A stretch of DNA of 33,496 nt from Mesotaenium endlicherianum (Eukaryota; Streptophyta; Zygnematophyceae; Zygnematales; Mesotaeniaceae), in contig WELA01004388.1 in assembly GCA_009602735.1 (NCBI GenBank), positions 366,429-399,924 on the forward strand, read 5' to 3'. Below the pieces are notes generated by a model. That model was not told where the DNA came from and ran no database searches. It was given only the letters and a program-made list of their open reading frames with translations. The translations under genes and the position numbers were made by a program. Position 1 is the first letter of the stretch, and every line of letters starts with the position of its first letter. This document shows positions 18,150 through 27,187 of the stretch, in pieces.

Positions 18150-21100
18150 GTCGTTCAGGGGTGTCTACTGGCGTGAAGACGAGACCTCACAAGGAGGTTA
18201 TCCCCAGGAGCCTGCCGAGAAGCGAAAGACGAGATGTTGACAAGCTTATCATCGTGGATGGAGTAGTTGACGGCAACAAGGAGAAGTGTATGGTCGACAG
18301 TGGCGCAAGTGCAAATTTTGTGCACAAGAAGCTGGTGAAAGAGTGGCAAATCCCTGTGCAAAAGCAGTATGAGCCTAAGGAGGCAATTTTGGCGAATGGG
18401 CAGAGACTCAAGTGTGGTGCACCTACAAAAGCTATTCACGTGGAAGTAACGGGGCACCGAAGTAAGGAAGTTATGGAGCAGGCAGAGTTGGGTCACCATG
18501 AGGTGATATTGGGCCGACCATGGGTGAGAAAAGCCAACACTCAAGTGCACTGGAGTACAGGACAAGTGAAAGTCCAAGGGCGTGATGGTCGAATGGAGAC
18601 AGCGAAACAGGTGGAGGTAGATACGACCACAAGTAACTGTCTTCTGTCGAGCCTGCAAGTTAAGAAGCTATGCAGAGCACATCAAGTGAAGGAGATGTAC
18701 CTTGTTTTGGTGGCCCTGGCCAGGTCATCAGATGGAGCAAGCGTGAATCCTAACAGCTTGGGCAAATGTACATCATCGGAGGAGCAAGTAGTGGTGTCTG
18801 ATCCCCTTGCTCAGAAGGAGCAGAGCCCCACTGCTCAAAAGAAGAAGCCTGCTGAGATGCTTGCCCAAATTAAGGTGCTGTTGGAGGAGTTCAAGTGCGT
18901 GATTTCTGAGGAGCTACCTGCAGGATTACCTCCACAGAGAGCTATGGAGCACAAGATTGAGTTGGAACCAGGGAGCAAGCCACCAGCGAGACCCGCTTAT
19001 CGTGAATCGTTTGCGGAGTTGGATGAGTTGAAGAAGCAGCTGACACAGTTATTGGAGAAGGGATTCATCCGACCCAACGAATCTCCATTTGCAGCGCCAG
19101 TCTTATTTGTGAAGAAGAAGGATGGGACTATGAGGATGTGTGTCGACTACCGGGCGCTGAACAAGGTCACCATCAAGAACAGGTGCCCACTTCCACGAGT
19201 GGACGAGTTAATTGACAGGCTTGTCGGGACGAAGCATTTCTCGAAGATTGATTTGAGGAGTGGCTATCACCAGGTACGGATTGCGGAAGGAGGCGTTCAG
19301 AAGACTGCTTTCAAGACTCGCTATGGTTTATTCGAGTTCACAGTCATGCCTTTTGGGTTGACTAATGCACCTGCTACGTTCATGGGACTCATGAATAGTA
19401 TCTTCAGACCCTACTTGGACCAATTTGTGGTGGTATTTTTGGACGACATCCTGATCTATTCAAAGACCTTGGAAGAGCATGTGGAGCATCTGAGGAAGGT
19501 GTTGGAGGTCTTGAGAGATCAGAAGCTATATGGGAAGATGAGCAAGTGCGACTTCTGTCTCAAGGAGGTGGAGTTTCTTGGGCACATTGTGGGAGTCGAA
19601 GCAGTCAAGGTGGAGCAGAAGAAGGTGCAAGCAGTCAGAGATTGGCCGGTACCTGCTGATATTCATCACCTCAGGAGTTTTCTCGGCATGGCGAATTATT
19701 ATCGACGTTTCTTTGAAGGAATTGCCAAGGTATGTGCACCGCTCACGGACATGTTAAAGAAGCAAGAGAAGTGGCTATGGGGTGACAAGGAGCAGCAAGC
19801 TTTTGAGAAGGTTAAGGAGCTGTTGACACACGCACCTGTGTTGGCAATTGCAAGTCCAGAGCTTCCTTTCACCATCATCACGGATGCATCAAATTTCGCA
19901 GTGGGAGCCATTCTTCTCCAAGACCAGGGCAAAGGATTGCAGCCTGTGGCATACGAGAGCAGGAAGTTGACACCTGCTGAGCAAAACTATGCAGCACACG
20001 AGCGGGAGATGTTGGCTATTATCCAGGCTTTGAGGATTTGGCGATGTTATGTGGACGGCCGGAAGGTGTTCATCAAGACCAACCACAAGAGCTTGGAGAG
20101 GTTTATGACGCCGCCAACGTTAACACCAAGACAAGCAAGGTAAATGGAGTTTTTGCAACAGTTCGACCACAAGATTGATTACTTACCTGGGAAGATCAAC
20201 CCTGCAGACGCTTTATCCAGGAGGTGTGACCTTGCAGCTGTCTTAGTCATCAAGGAGAGAATGGACTTCAAGGAGAAGCTTAAGAGAGGTTATGAGGAGG
20301 ACCCAGAGTTTGCTGATGGTGGAGCAACTGAGTCCAACTCGAGTATGCAGAAGAAGGACGGCATATGGTATTATGGTGATTCCAAGACAGCGGTGGTACC
20401 TGACATCAAGGAGCTACGAGACTTACTACTTGCGGAGCATCATGACTGCTTATATGCTGGACACTTTGGAAGCGAGACGACGGCAAGCGTGCTGAAACGG
20501 GAGTACTATTGGAGAAATATGGACATCGAGATCAAGGAGTGGATCAGGAGTTGCCATGCGTGCCAGCGTAACAAGACACCAAACCAAAAGAAGGGAGGTA
20601 CCTTGCAACCCCTACCTATTCCAGAGTATCCTTGGGAGCAGATTGCTATGGACTTCATCACATCTTTACCAGTGAGTGGTCAAGGGCACAATGCAGTGTG
20701 GGTTGTGTCTGACAAACTCAGCAAGATGGCCCACTTCATTTCCATGAAGGAGACTTCTACGGCAGCAGATGTGGCACGGCTGTTCTTTGATCATTTTTTC
20801 AGGCTACATGGGTTGCTGAAGGTGATTGTTTCAGACCGGGATCCGAGGTTTACTAGCAACTTTTGGCGGTCATTGTTTACCTTGATGGGGACCAAGCTGA
20901 GTATGAGCACTTCCTATCATCCTCAGATCGACGGGCAGAGTGAGAGGCTCGACAGAATTCTGCAAGAGGTGCTCAGGAGTTTCATTATGGAGGACCCTTC
21001 AGAGTGGGACAAGAAGCTGCCGGGGTTGGAGTTTGCCTACAACTACAGCATGCAAGGATTGACCAAGCAGTCACCATTCACTATGGTTTACGGAAGAGAA

Positions 21101-21741
21101 GTATATCATCCAGGGAACATCTTGTTGGAGAAGGCAAGGAGACTCAGGTTCCTACTTCACAAGCTTTTATGGAGCAGATGGCCAAGACTTGGGACACGGC
21201 GAAGACGTGTATTTGGAAGGCACATGAGGTCAAGGATGCTAACAGGCACAGGAGGGAAGTGACATTCCATGTGGGCGACAAAGTACTCTTGTCAACTGAG
21301 AACTTACCTTTCACAGGCAAGAGGAAACTGCGAGCACGGTTTACAGGTCCCTTTGTGGTGCTCAATCAGGTTAATGCAGTGACCTACAAGTTGGAACTTC
21401 CTTCAGGCTGGCGTATCCAAAATGTGTTCCATGTCAGTTGTTTGCGGCCATACGTTGACCCAAATGACGGACATCCAGGACGACTACCTACACCGCCACC
21501 ACCGGTCAAGATCGATGATGTGTTGGAGTATGAAGTGGAGGCGATTGTCGACAATCGACGAGTGAAGCGAGGTCAACGACTTGTTCAAAAGTATCTGGTG
21601 AAGTGGAAAGATTACCACGCGGACGACAACACTTGGGAGCCGGAGGCCAACTTGCCTCATTGTAAGAGTAAGTTGAGACGTTATCTGCAGAATGCGGCGA
21701 GGACGTTGCATCTTGAGGAGGGGGATGATGTAAGGTCATAG
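18065..21741 (+). pseudogene. pol: Element D pol polyprotein (PR-RT-RNaseH-IN-chromodomain)
   Basis: The frame is -1 relative to gag, with an 85-base overlap. 18065-20143 holds protease ([11 protein letters not shown]), reverse transcriptase ([41 protein letters not shown]) and RNase H ([18 protein letters not shown]). The last RNase H catalytic Asp is Asn (KTNHKSL, AAC at 20081-20083). A TAA at 20141-20143, where other elements have Trp in RQARW, breaks the frame. 20144-21262 continues with the integrase finger (ending CHACQRNK) and a DDE core that looks complete (MDFITSLP, SDRDPRFTS, DGQSER). A one-base shift near 21136 moves the frame to that ending at 21741, with the integrase C-terminal part and a chromodomain (EYEVEAIVDNR, YLVKWKDYHADDNTWEPE). 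Confidence 0.92.
21715..21725 (+). promoter_or_regulatory. Candidate polypurine tract of element D
   Basis: GAGGAGGGGGA directly precedes TGATGTAAGG, a typical LTR start. The pol stop (21739-21741) would then lie inside the LTR. The alternative is an LTR starting near 21777, but no purine tract lies beside that position. Confidence 0.6.
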
Positions 21742-22472
21742 ATTTATAAAGTGCATTTTTGAGTTTCATGAAAATACGTTTTGATTGTATAGTCGTGTAA
21801 AGTGCATTTTTGTGGTCATTTTGATATAAAGTTCATCAAATTTGGTCAGGTATTAAGAGAGTTATTGATTTCCAAAGTTTAATTAGTTTTGAGGTCCGTT
21901 GACAACTGTCCTTAATTCGCGGTGAGGGCGATCGTCGGATTGACCGAGAGCGTCAAGCGATCTGGCCCGTTCGTATGAACTCGAACCTTCACATAAGTTC
22001 GGCTGACGCGGAGTGCCCACTAGGTCGATTTACCTGGAAGTTTCGGTTTAGCCTAGCGCGTCTAAGATAGAATATTCCAGTAATGTCGATGCATGTGTGT
22101 GGACGTCAATTCGGCCCGACACGTCAGATTAGACTGATCTGGCTTACTCACGAATATTCTGGAAAGGACGATTTGACAAACACTTAGGAAAATCCGTAGC
22201 TTCCTCCTAGAGAGGAGCACTTAGGCAGAAAATTATTAATAAGCATAACTTCTTTGTTTCTTATCAGTTTTCAGTTCTGTAAATTTCTACGGGTTTGTAA
22301 TGACAAGGCCTTTTATCCTACATCATTTGTGAGCAATTTCTTGCTACTCAAAATGTTGATAAATTTTCCTAAGCGTTCTTAGTGATATGCCGCTGCCTTC
22401 TTTAGTATGATTGCAACTAGTTCTTTCCCTCGTGAGTCACTACGCTTCCACTAGGGCGCTCTGCCCCTTTCA
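21726..22472 (+). repeat. Element D, 3' LTR
   Basis: Homology to the 5' LTR runs from about 21777 to 22472 (end ...GCCCCTTTCA). The 51 bases before it probably also belong, because they follow a purine tract and start with TG. They contain a second AAAGTGCATTTTTG block (21748 and about 21798), an internal duplication within the LTR. Confidence 0.85.
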
Positions 22473-22505
22473 TTACTCAAGGTAAGCTCCGCCAATGAGA
22501 GCCAA

Positions 22506-22619
22506 TGTTCTTTCCTGGTGAGGGACGTCTCCGCCAGCTCTTTCTGGTATTGCTCCATTGTCCTCCTGGCTTCTTTTGCCTTGCGCTTTCTGCCTTTTTT
22601 TTGTGTGGTGGGAGCCGTC
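22506..22619 (-). pseudogene. ORF3 5' fragment in copy B
   Basis: Matches the first ~110 bases of element C ORF3 (Lys/Arg/Glu-rich coiled-coil start). The start codon position reads ACG instead of ATG (22616-22618 on the minus strand). Upstream in sense orientation the sequence joins at 22619/22620 directly to the CACCCT sequence that precedes the intron-like segment in element C. The rest of the ORF is missing on the left. Confidence 0.7.
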
Positions 22620-22892
22620 AGGGTGATTGCTAGGAGTTCACGTAGTTGCTGTACGATGAAAAATAAACAAATGGATGTCCAGGGTGAGTTAAGGGATGCG
22701 TTGATGTGAGAGCCCCTTTTTCATTCTGCCAACTCTTCTTAATGTGGGCCTGGCTGTCCCATATGTCACTATGCTGACACTTAGGATTCGACAACTGTCC
22801 CTTTCTCGCACACTAACTGTCATTTACTTTCCCCTCCAACTTAAATGGAGACAGGACCACTTGTCACCTTTCCATGTCAACTGAAATGACAA

Positions 22893-24636
22893 TTAGGGAG
22901 GTGCCCCAGCCGCCCGAAGGTGGGACCGTTTCGACGCCCCTTTGGCATTGGTCAAATGGTCCTTAAATTTCCAAGTATCCCCAGAGGCATTGTAACTCTT
23001 CCATAAAACCAGGTATTTCATGACATATTTAGATGACCGATGGGCAGAGCGAGCATCCGAAATCTCCTCGACCTCATATTCTTCAGGGTCACCATCCTTG
23101 AAAGAGGGGACCGGTCCCGGTTGGACAGGTAACCGACCTGTGAACAGTGTGTCACCCTTGAGATATGGTTCCAAGAAGGAGACATTAAAGACTAGGTGAC
23201 CGTTGTATTCCGCTGACATGTTCATTTTGTAAGCAATCTGACCGACACAGCGCACCACAGAATATGGACTGACCCAGACCGGACCAAGCTTTTGTTTGAC
23301 CACACCAGGCAGGTACAGGTGTTGAGAATGAAGTTTGACCAAATCGCCCTTTGAAAATGTCAACTCCCGACGGTGTTGATTAGCGTATTTTGTGTTGGAC
23401 TTCTAACAGGGTGTCAGCAAACTCTTGACTTAAGTGAAGAGACACCGGATTGTCAATCCTCTCAGGGTGAGTTAAAAACTCCCTTAGCTCATCTAAGGGG
23501 GACTTAGGGACTCTACCAGACTGAGTCCAAAAGGAGTCTTTCCCGTTGACGCGTGCACCGCACTGTTGATCGCAAATTGAATTTGAGGCAACAGGTGATC
23601 CCGATTATATTGTTTTTGGGTAATATATGCTCTCAGCACCTATTGCAAAATTCGGTTAGTTCTTTCAGTCTACCAATCAGTCTGAGGGTGATTTGCTGTG
23701 TTGAGCAGCTGTTTGACTCCCATTAATCCCATTAAAGCTCTCCAGATATTACAAGTAAATTTTGGATCTCTGTCTGAGATGATATCAGAGGGTAGCCCAT
23801 GTTGGCATACTACATAGTTGTAGAATTGTCTCGCAGTTTTGAGGGCGATTACTTTGACAGTTGTGGGGATGAAAATGACCATTTTTGTTAGTTTATCCAC
23901 TACTACCAGTATAAAATCATGCCCATTGGCAGTTCTTGGTAGTGTTACCACCCAATCCATGAATATTGTTGCCCAGCGTTCAACTGAAATGGGTAGTGGT
24001 TGTAACAGTCCCCCGGGTGGTGTGTATTTGACACTGATCACAGGACTTCACATGTTTCAAGACCTCTCGAGGAAATCCATCCCAATGAAAATGCTTTGCC
24101 AAATTGCCAACAGTTTTGGCCTGCCCCAAATGCCCACCCAGCAAACTGTCACGGGCTTGACTCAGTAAGAGTGACATTATTTCCATGTTATTAGGAATGA
24201 CCAGCTACAGCCTGACTGAAGTGGTTTCAGTTTACCCACCCCTCCCTTCAGCCTATACCCGAGTGCAGTAGCAGGTGACACACCATCAGTGGGGCTGAAC
24301 TTAAATGTTGGGTCAGAATGGTAGGCTTTCCTAAGCTGTTCAAGGAAGGACATTTTCACCTTGAGTGAAGTGAGTGCACAAAGGACTTTATTGACAGCAT
24401 GCTGACTAAAGTTCCTTTCTTGCAAGTCAAGTCTTCTAGAGAGTGCATCGGCAGGATTCAACTTCCCTGGTAGTCAACTTGGAATTGGAACTGCTCCAGC
24501 ATCTGGCTCCAGCGGTTCTCCCTTCTCAACAGCTTGCACTTCTAATGAAAGTAAGTTAGAGCTAAATGATCTGCAATCACCTTAAAAGCTTTACCATGTA
24601 AGTATGCTCTCTCCTGTTTGAGCACATGAATGATAG
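22893..24636 (-). pseudogene. pol: Copy B pol remnant (RNaseH-IN-chromodomain)
   Basis: Pieces in several frames. 24636-24177: end of RNase H and the connection (NPADALSRRLDLQERNFSQH). 24186-23980: integrase zinc finger (HLGQAKTVGNLAKHFHW, SCDQCQ). 24041-23670: integrase core with two Asp (MDWVVTLP, SDRDPKFT), ending in a stop at PQTDW before the catalytic Glu. 23669-23364: degraded middle. 23363-22893: integrase C-terminal part and chromodomain (EEYEVEEISDARS, YLVLWKSYNASGDTW). Several stops and shifts make this clearly dead. Confidence 0.85.
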
Positions 24637-25354
24637 TGAAATGAATCGACTTACCAAATTGACGATTAACAATTAATGAAGATCTTTATATCAGCAAGTA
24701 ATCTTTATGGTATTTGCTGTAAAGAGATTAAACAGCGAAGGACAACACACTAGCAGTAGACATCACTTCGCAAGTCAAATGCAAGTAAACTAGCATCAAT
24801 AATGCAATAAGTAGACTCATACATAAGCAAGGTTAGAAGACAGTGCGTATCAATGGCTTCTCGCCTTGGATTCAAATCTCTCTCTCAGTAAGCTGTACAA
24901 GAGAGTTGGCCTCGTTTCCGAATGCCGAACTCGAGAGCAATGCCTAGCATATGTACATGGAATGAGTTTACTGTTCAACGGCCAGTGCGATGGCACCGCC
25001 TAGCCGGGAGTTAACCACGTTGGTAGGACCTCGGTTAACCAAATCCACCGCCATCTCCCATCATCCCGAATCGCCATCCATCATAGGGATGTCATCTGGC
25101 CATTCCTCTAGCATACCACACTTAGATGTATATCGAGGCAGTTCGTTGCTACCGAGTACGGAAGTCAGCTGGCTGTCAAAGAATGTGTCAGCAAGCTGAC
25201 TGAAGTTGACTTCAATCTGCTGCTTTTGGCTGAGTCCTTAAACTGATAATTATATAAAGTCCAGCAAACTCAATACTACATAAAGTTCAGCAGGCTGAAC
25301 GTAATTAAGTATTATATTTAAATGAATATTATATCTACCAATATACTGATTACA
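24637..25354 (-). repeat. Element C, 3' LTR
   Basis: 718 bp, plus-strand ends TGAAATGAATCGAC and CTGATTACA. It matches the partial 5' LTR at 32086-32495 and, in reverse orientation, the LTR of element E at 32496-33216. The part near 25164-25300 carries several CAGCNNGCTG dyads. Confidence 0.9.
25164..25300. promoter_or_regulatory. Cluster of CAGCNNGCTG dyads in family C U3
   Basis: Perfect dyads: CAGCTGGCTG (25166-25175), GTCAGCAAGCTGAC (25187-25200) and GTTCAGCAGGCTGAAC (25285-25300), with degenerate copies between. The LTR of element E has CAGCAGGCTG (32633-32642), GTCAGCTTGCTGAC (32655-32668) and CAGCCAGCTG (32680-32689). They lie in the upstream part of the LTR in sense orientation, where promoter and enhancer sites are expected. 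Confidence 0.55.
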
Positions 25355-25372
25355 ATCCCTCCAACTTAACTT
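25355..25372 (-). promoter_or_regulatory. Element C 3' polypurine tract
   Basis: The sense strand reads TTAAGTTGGAGGGAT up to the LTR start. The 13-mer TTAAGTTGGAGGG (25357-25369) recurs once more upstream of ORF3 at 27127-27139. Confidence 0.75.
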
Positions 25373-25454
25373 GTTGTCGCCTCGACAACATTAAACTTCA
25401 CAAGTTTTTGATTAGGGAACTGAACCTGACCAGCCTCCCCCACTGACTGCCTCT

Positions 25455-26769
25455 TTAGCCTGTCACTTTAGAGGTTGTTCCTGGGGCTTCAGGATCAGAA
25501 GACTGAGATTTGGACCTAGATCTGGACAGCCCTCTAGGTCGATCAGCTGGCCTTCTAAAGAACCCCATTTGTTCTAAAGTTGGACCTCGAGGAGAACGAA
25601 GGATGGTGGCCTGCTCTTCAACCACTTGGGTGTTGATCCCCACATAGACAGGCATTCCAGTAGGATGCTGAAATACATTGGCAAGGGGTACATGCCCCTG
25701 AGCGAAGGGGGAGGCCGGCATACCTCTGGCCACTCCGCGTGTCCCTCTTTTGGCACCCTTGTCCTCTGGGGATTTCTGCCTTTGTCTTCGCCAAGTACAG
25801 TCAGATCAGCTTCTTCCCCTGCTTGGGCAGGTGGGCTGGGGGAGCAAGTGCGCGGTTCAGTTAACTCCATGGCCGGGGTCCAATGCCATATTCCTGATTT
25901 TGGCCCCTGAGGAAGCCCTGCTCGTGCCTGCCCCTGGGTGTCCTGAGTACCAGCTCTTGATGCTTCTCCTCTGCCTTGTTCTTCTTCCTCATCCTCCTCA
26001 TCTTCCTCCTCTGAGAGGGTAGGGGCCCATGCTCAGCCTTCCTCAATTTACACGGGAGCCAGTGGGGAGAGAACATTTGCTGTCCTGCTTCCCTGGCCAA
26101 GTACTCCCAACTCCTTCTCTCAACTTCATTGTAAGCTGGCAGTAGTGTGAGGTAGAATACCGTATCCTTAAAGCTATCGGGTCGCATGCTCACCATCCTG
26201 ATGAGTCTCTGATCTTCCATTATTCCCGGTATTGGGACTGGCTTGTTCTCTGAATTGTCTGCGAGGTACCAGGCCTGCTCCGCTGTATAGCCCACCATCT
26301 TGGCATAATCTTCGTGGAGGACCACACCAGTGTGTGTCTCAATGTACCTATCCAGTGCTGCAGCTCCTTCCTTCTGTAGCAGTGTTGTCTGTTCCAGCTT
26401 ATTGATTTCCTGGGCTGCCAGCAATGCTTCCTTCAGGTTATCAAAGTTTTGGCCACCCACCACAGTATACCTGTAAGTGGCCAAGCTCTTCTGCCTGTCC
26501 GCTTCAGCCTTTTTCTTTCTCTCCTCCTCTGCCGCTGCCGCTTCTTCTTGTTGTTTCTTCTGTCTCTCCTCCTCAGCTTTCCTGAGGTTTTTTGCTTCCT
26601 AATCCTTCTTTCTCTGTGCTTCCTTTGCCGCCTCTTGGTTTCTGCGGACCCTTTCTTGTTCTCTCCTGGTGAGGGACGTCGCTGCCGATTCTTTCTGGTA
26701 TTGCTCCATCGTCCTCCTGGCTTCTTCTACCTTGCGCTTTCTGTCCTCCTTTTGTGTGGTGGGAGCCAT
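25455..26769 (-). pseudogene. ORF3: extra sense ORF between pol and 3' LTR
   Basis: Start chosen at the ATG at 26769 (MAPTTQKEDRKRKVEEAR), which directly follows an intron-like 3' end. One frame runs to 25861, with one stop (TAG, 26599-26601) at codon 57. Beyond that the reading seems to continue in other frames, at 25870-25760 and then 25733-25455, implying two shifts and a total of about 435 codons. N-terminal third: Lys/Arg/Glu/Ala-rich, probably long helix or coiled coil (RKAEEERQKKQQEEAAAAEE). Middle: a compact-looking part (YTVVGGQNFDNLKEALLAAQ, YAKMVGYTAEQAWYLA, RPDSFKDTVFYLTLLPAYN) of no family I recognise. Then a basic stretch RRKMRRMRKKNK, and a C-terminal Arg/Ser-rich SRSRSKSQSSD. 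No membrane segment or signal peptide, so it is not an obvious envelope protein. A nucleic-acid-binding or assembly role is only a guess. Confidence 0.7.
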
Positions 26770-26770
26770 C

Positions 26771-26905
26771 CTGCACATGTAACCAGGGCACAAGTTAGTA
26801 GGATATCGACCTCTGTCATAGGAGTTGCAGGAAGTNCTGTCATAGGAGTTGCAGGAAGGAAGTAAGTTCGTATTAGTATGGTGGATTTGTTCCTATTTAC
26901 CTTAC
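26771..26905 (-). other. Putative 135-nt intron upstream of ORF3
   Basis: On the minus strand the segment starts GTAAGGTAAAT after CACCCT and ends TACATGTGCAG before GATGGCTCCC, where ATG is the ORF3 start. A perfect TACTAAC lies at 26800-26794, 23 bases before the AG end, matching a branch-point consensus. Copy B at 22619/22620 reads CACCCT joined directly to GACGGCTCCC, exactly the spliced product with one base change. The segment contains an undetermined base at 26836 between two identical 22-mers, so its real length may be about 24 bases shorter. Confidence 0.75.
26813..26858. repeat. Duplicated 22-mer around an undetermined base
   Basis: CTGTCATAGGAGTTGCAGGAAG-type sequence occurs at 26813-26834 and identically at 26837-26858, with the only N of the window at 26836. 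This looks like an assembly join with an unresolved overlap rather than a real tandem repeat. Confidence 0.75.
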
Positions 26906-27187
26906 AGGGTGATTGCTAGGAGTTGACGTAAGTGCGGTGTGCTAGGCATAAACGTATGACTGTGTCTTAAGGTGCGTTAAGTGATGTATTGCTGTGCGAG
27001 GCCCTTTTTCCTTCCGCCCAATGTGCTTTATGTGGGCCAGGCTGTCCCATCTGTCACTACGCTGACACTTAGGGTTCACATAAATGTCCCTTTCTCGCTC
27101 TCGCACACTACCTGTCATATATTTTCCCCTCCAACTTAAATGGAGACAGGACCTCCTGTCACCTTCCCGTATCAATTGAAATGACCG
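26906..27187 (-). other. Family C spacer between pol and ORF3, with internal polypurine tract
   Basis: Noncoding tract shared by the three family C copies (about 14660-14950, 22620-22892, 26906-27187). It holds the 13-mer TTAAGTTGGAGGG (27127-27139 here, 22832-22844 in copy B, 14890-14902 in fragment A), CTGTCA motifs and the dyad GACAGGACCTCCTGTC at 27145-27160. Conservation of a noncoding tract across diverged copies suggests a cis-acting role. Confidence 0.6.

Larger units (their letters stand above)
16383..22472 (+). mobile_element. Element D: full-length Ty3/Gypsy chromovirus
   Basis: Two LTRs of about 700 bp flank gag and pol on the plus strand. Order: 5' LTR, primer-binding site, gag, protease, reverse transcriptase, RNase H, integrase, chromodomain, polypurine tract, 3' LTR. 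The LTRs differ at about 7% of positions by eye. The right flank (22473 on) leads into family C copy B and the left flank (to 16382) into unassigned sequence. Candidate flanking pentamers (TGATA, TTACT) do not match, so no target-site duplication is visible. Gag carries two stops and pol one stop plus a frameshift. Confidence 0.93.
22473..24636 (-). mobile_element. Family C copy B, truncated by D and C
   Basis: Minus-strand remnant in the order (sense) RNase H end, integrase, chromodomain, spacer, start of ORF3. Homology to element C ORF3 begins at about 22506. On the left it meets the 3' LTR of element D after 33 unassigned bases, and on the right it is cut at 24636 by the LTR of element C in the middle of RNase H (...CATGAATGATAG). 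It lacks the intron-like segment found in element C before ORF3. Confidence 0.85.

Noticed and set aside
25750-26022. Plus-strand Leu/Pro-rich frames opposite ORF3
   Set aside because: They are antisense shadows of the ORF3 coding strand with no start context or domain.
25861-26484. ORF3 as an envelope gene
   Set aside because: No signal peptide, hydrophobic fusion-like segment or C-terminal membrane anchor is visible.
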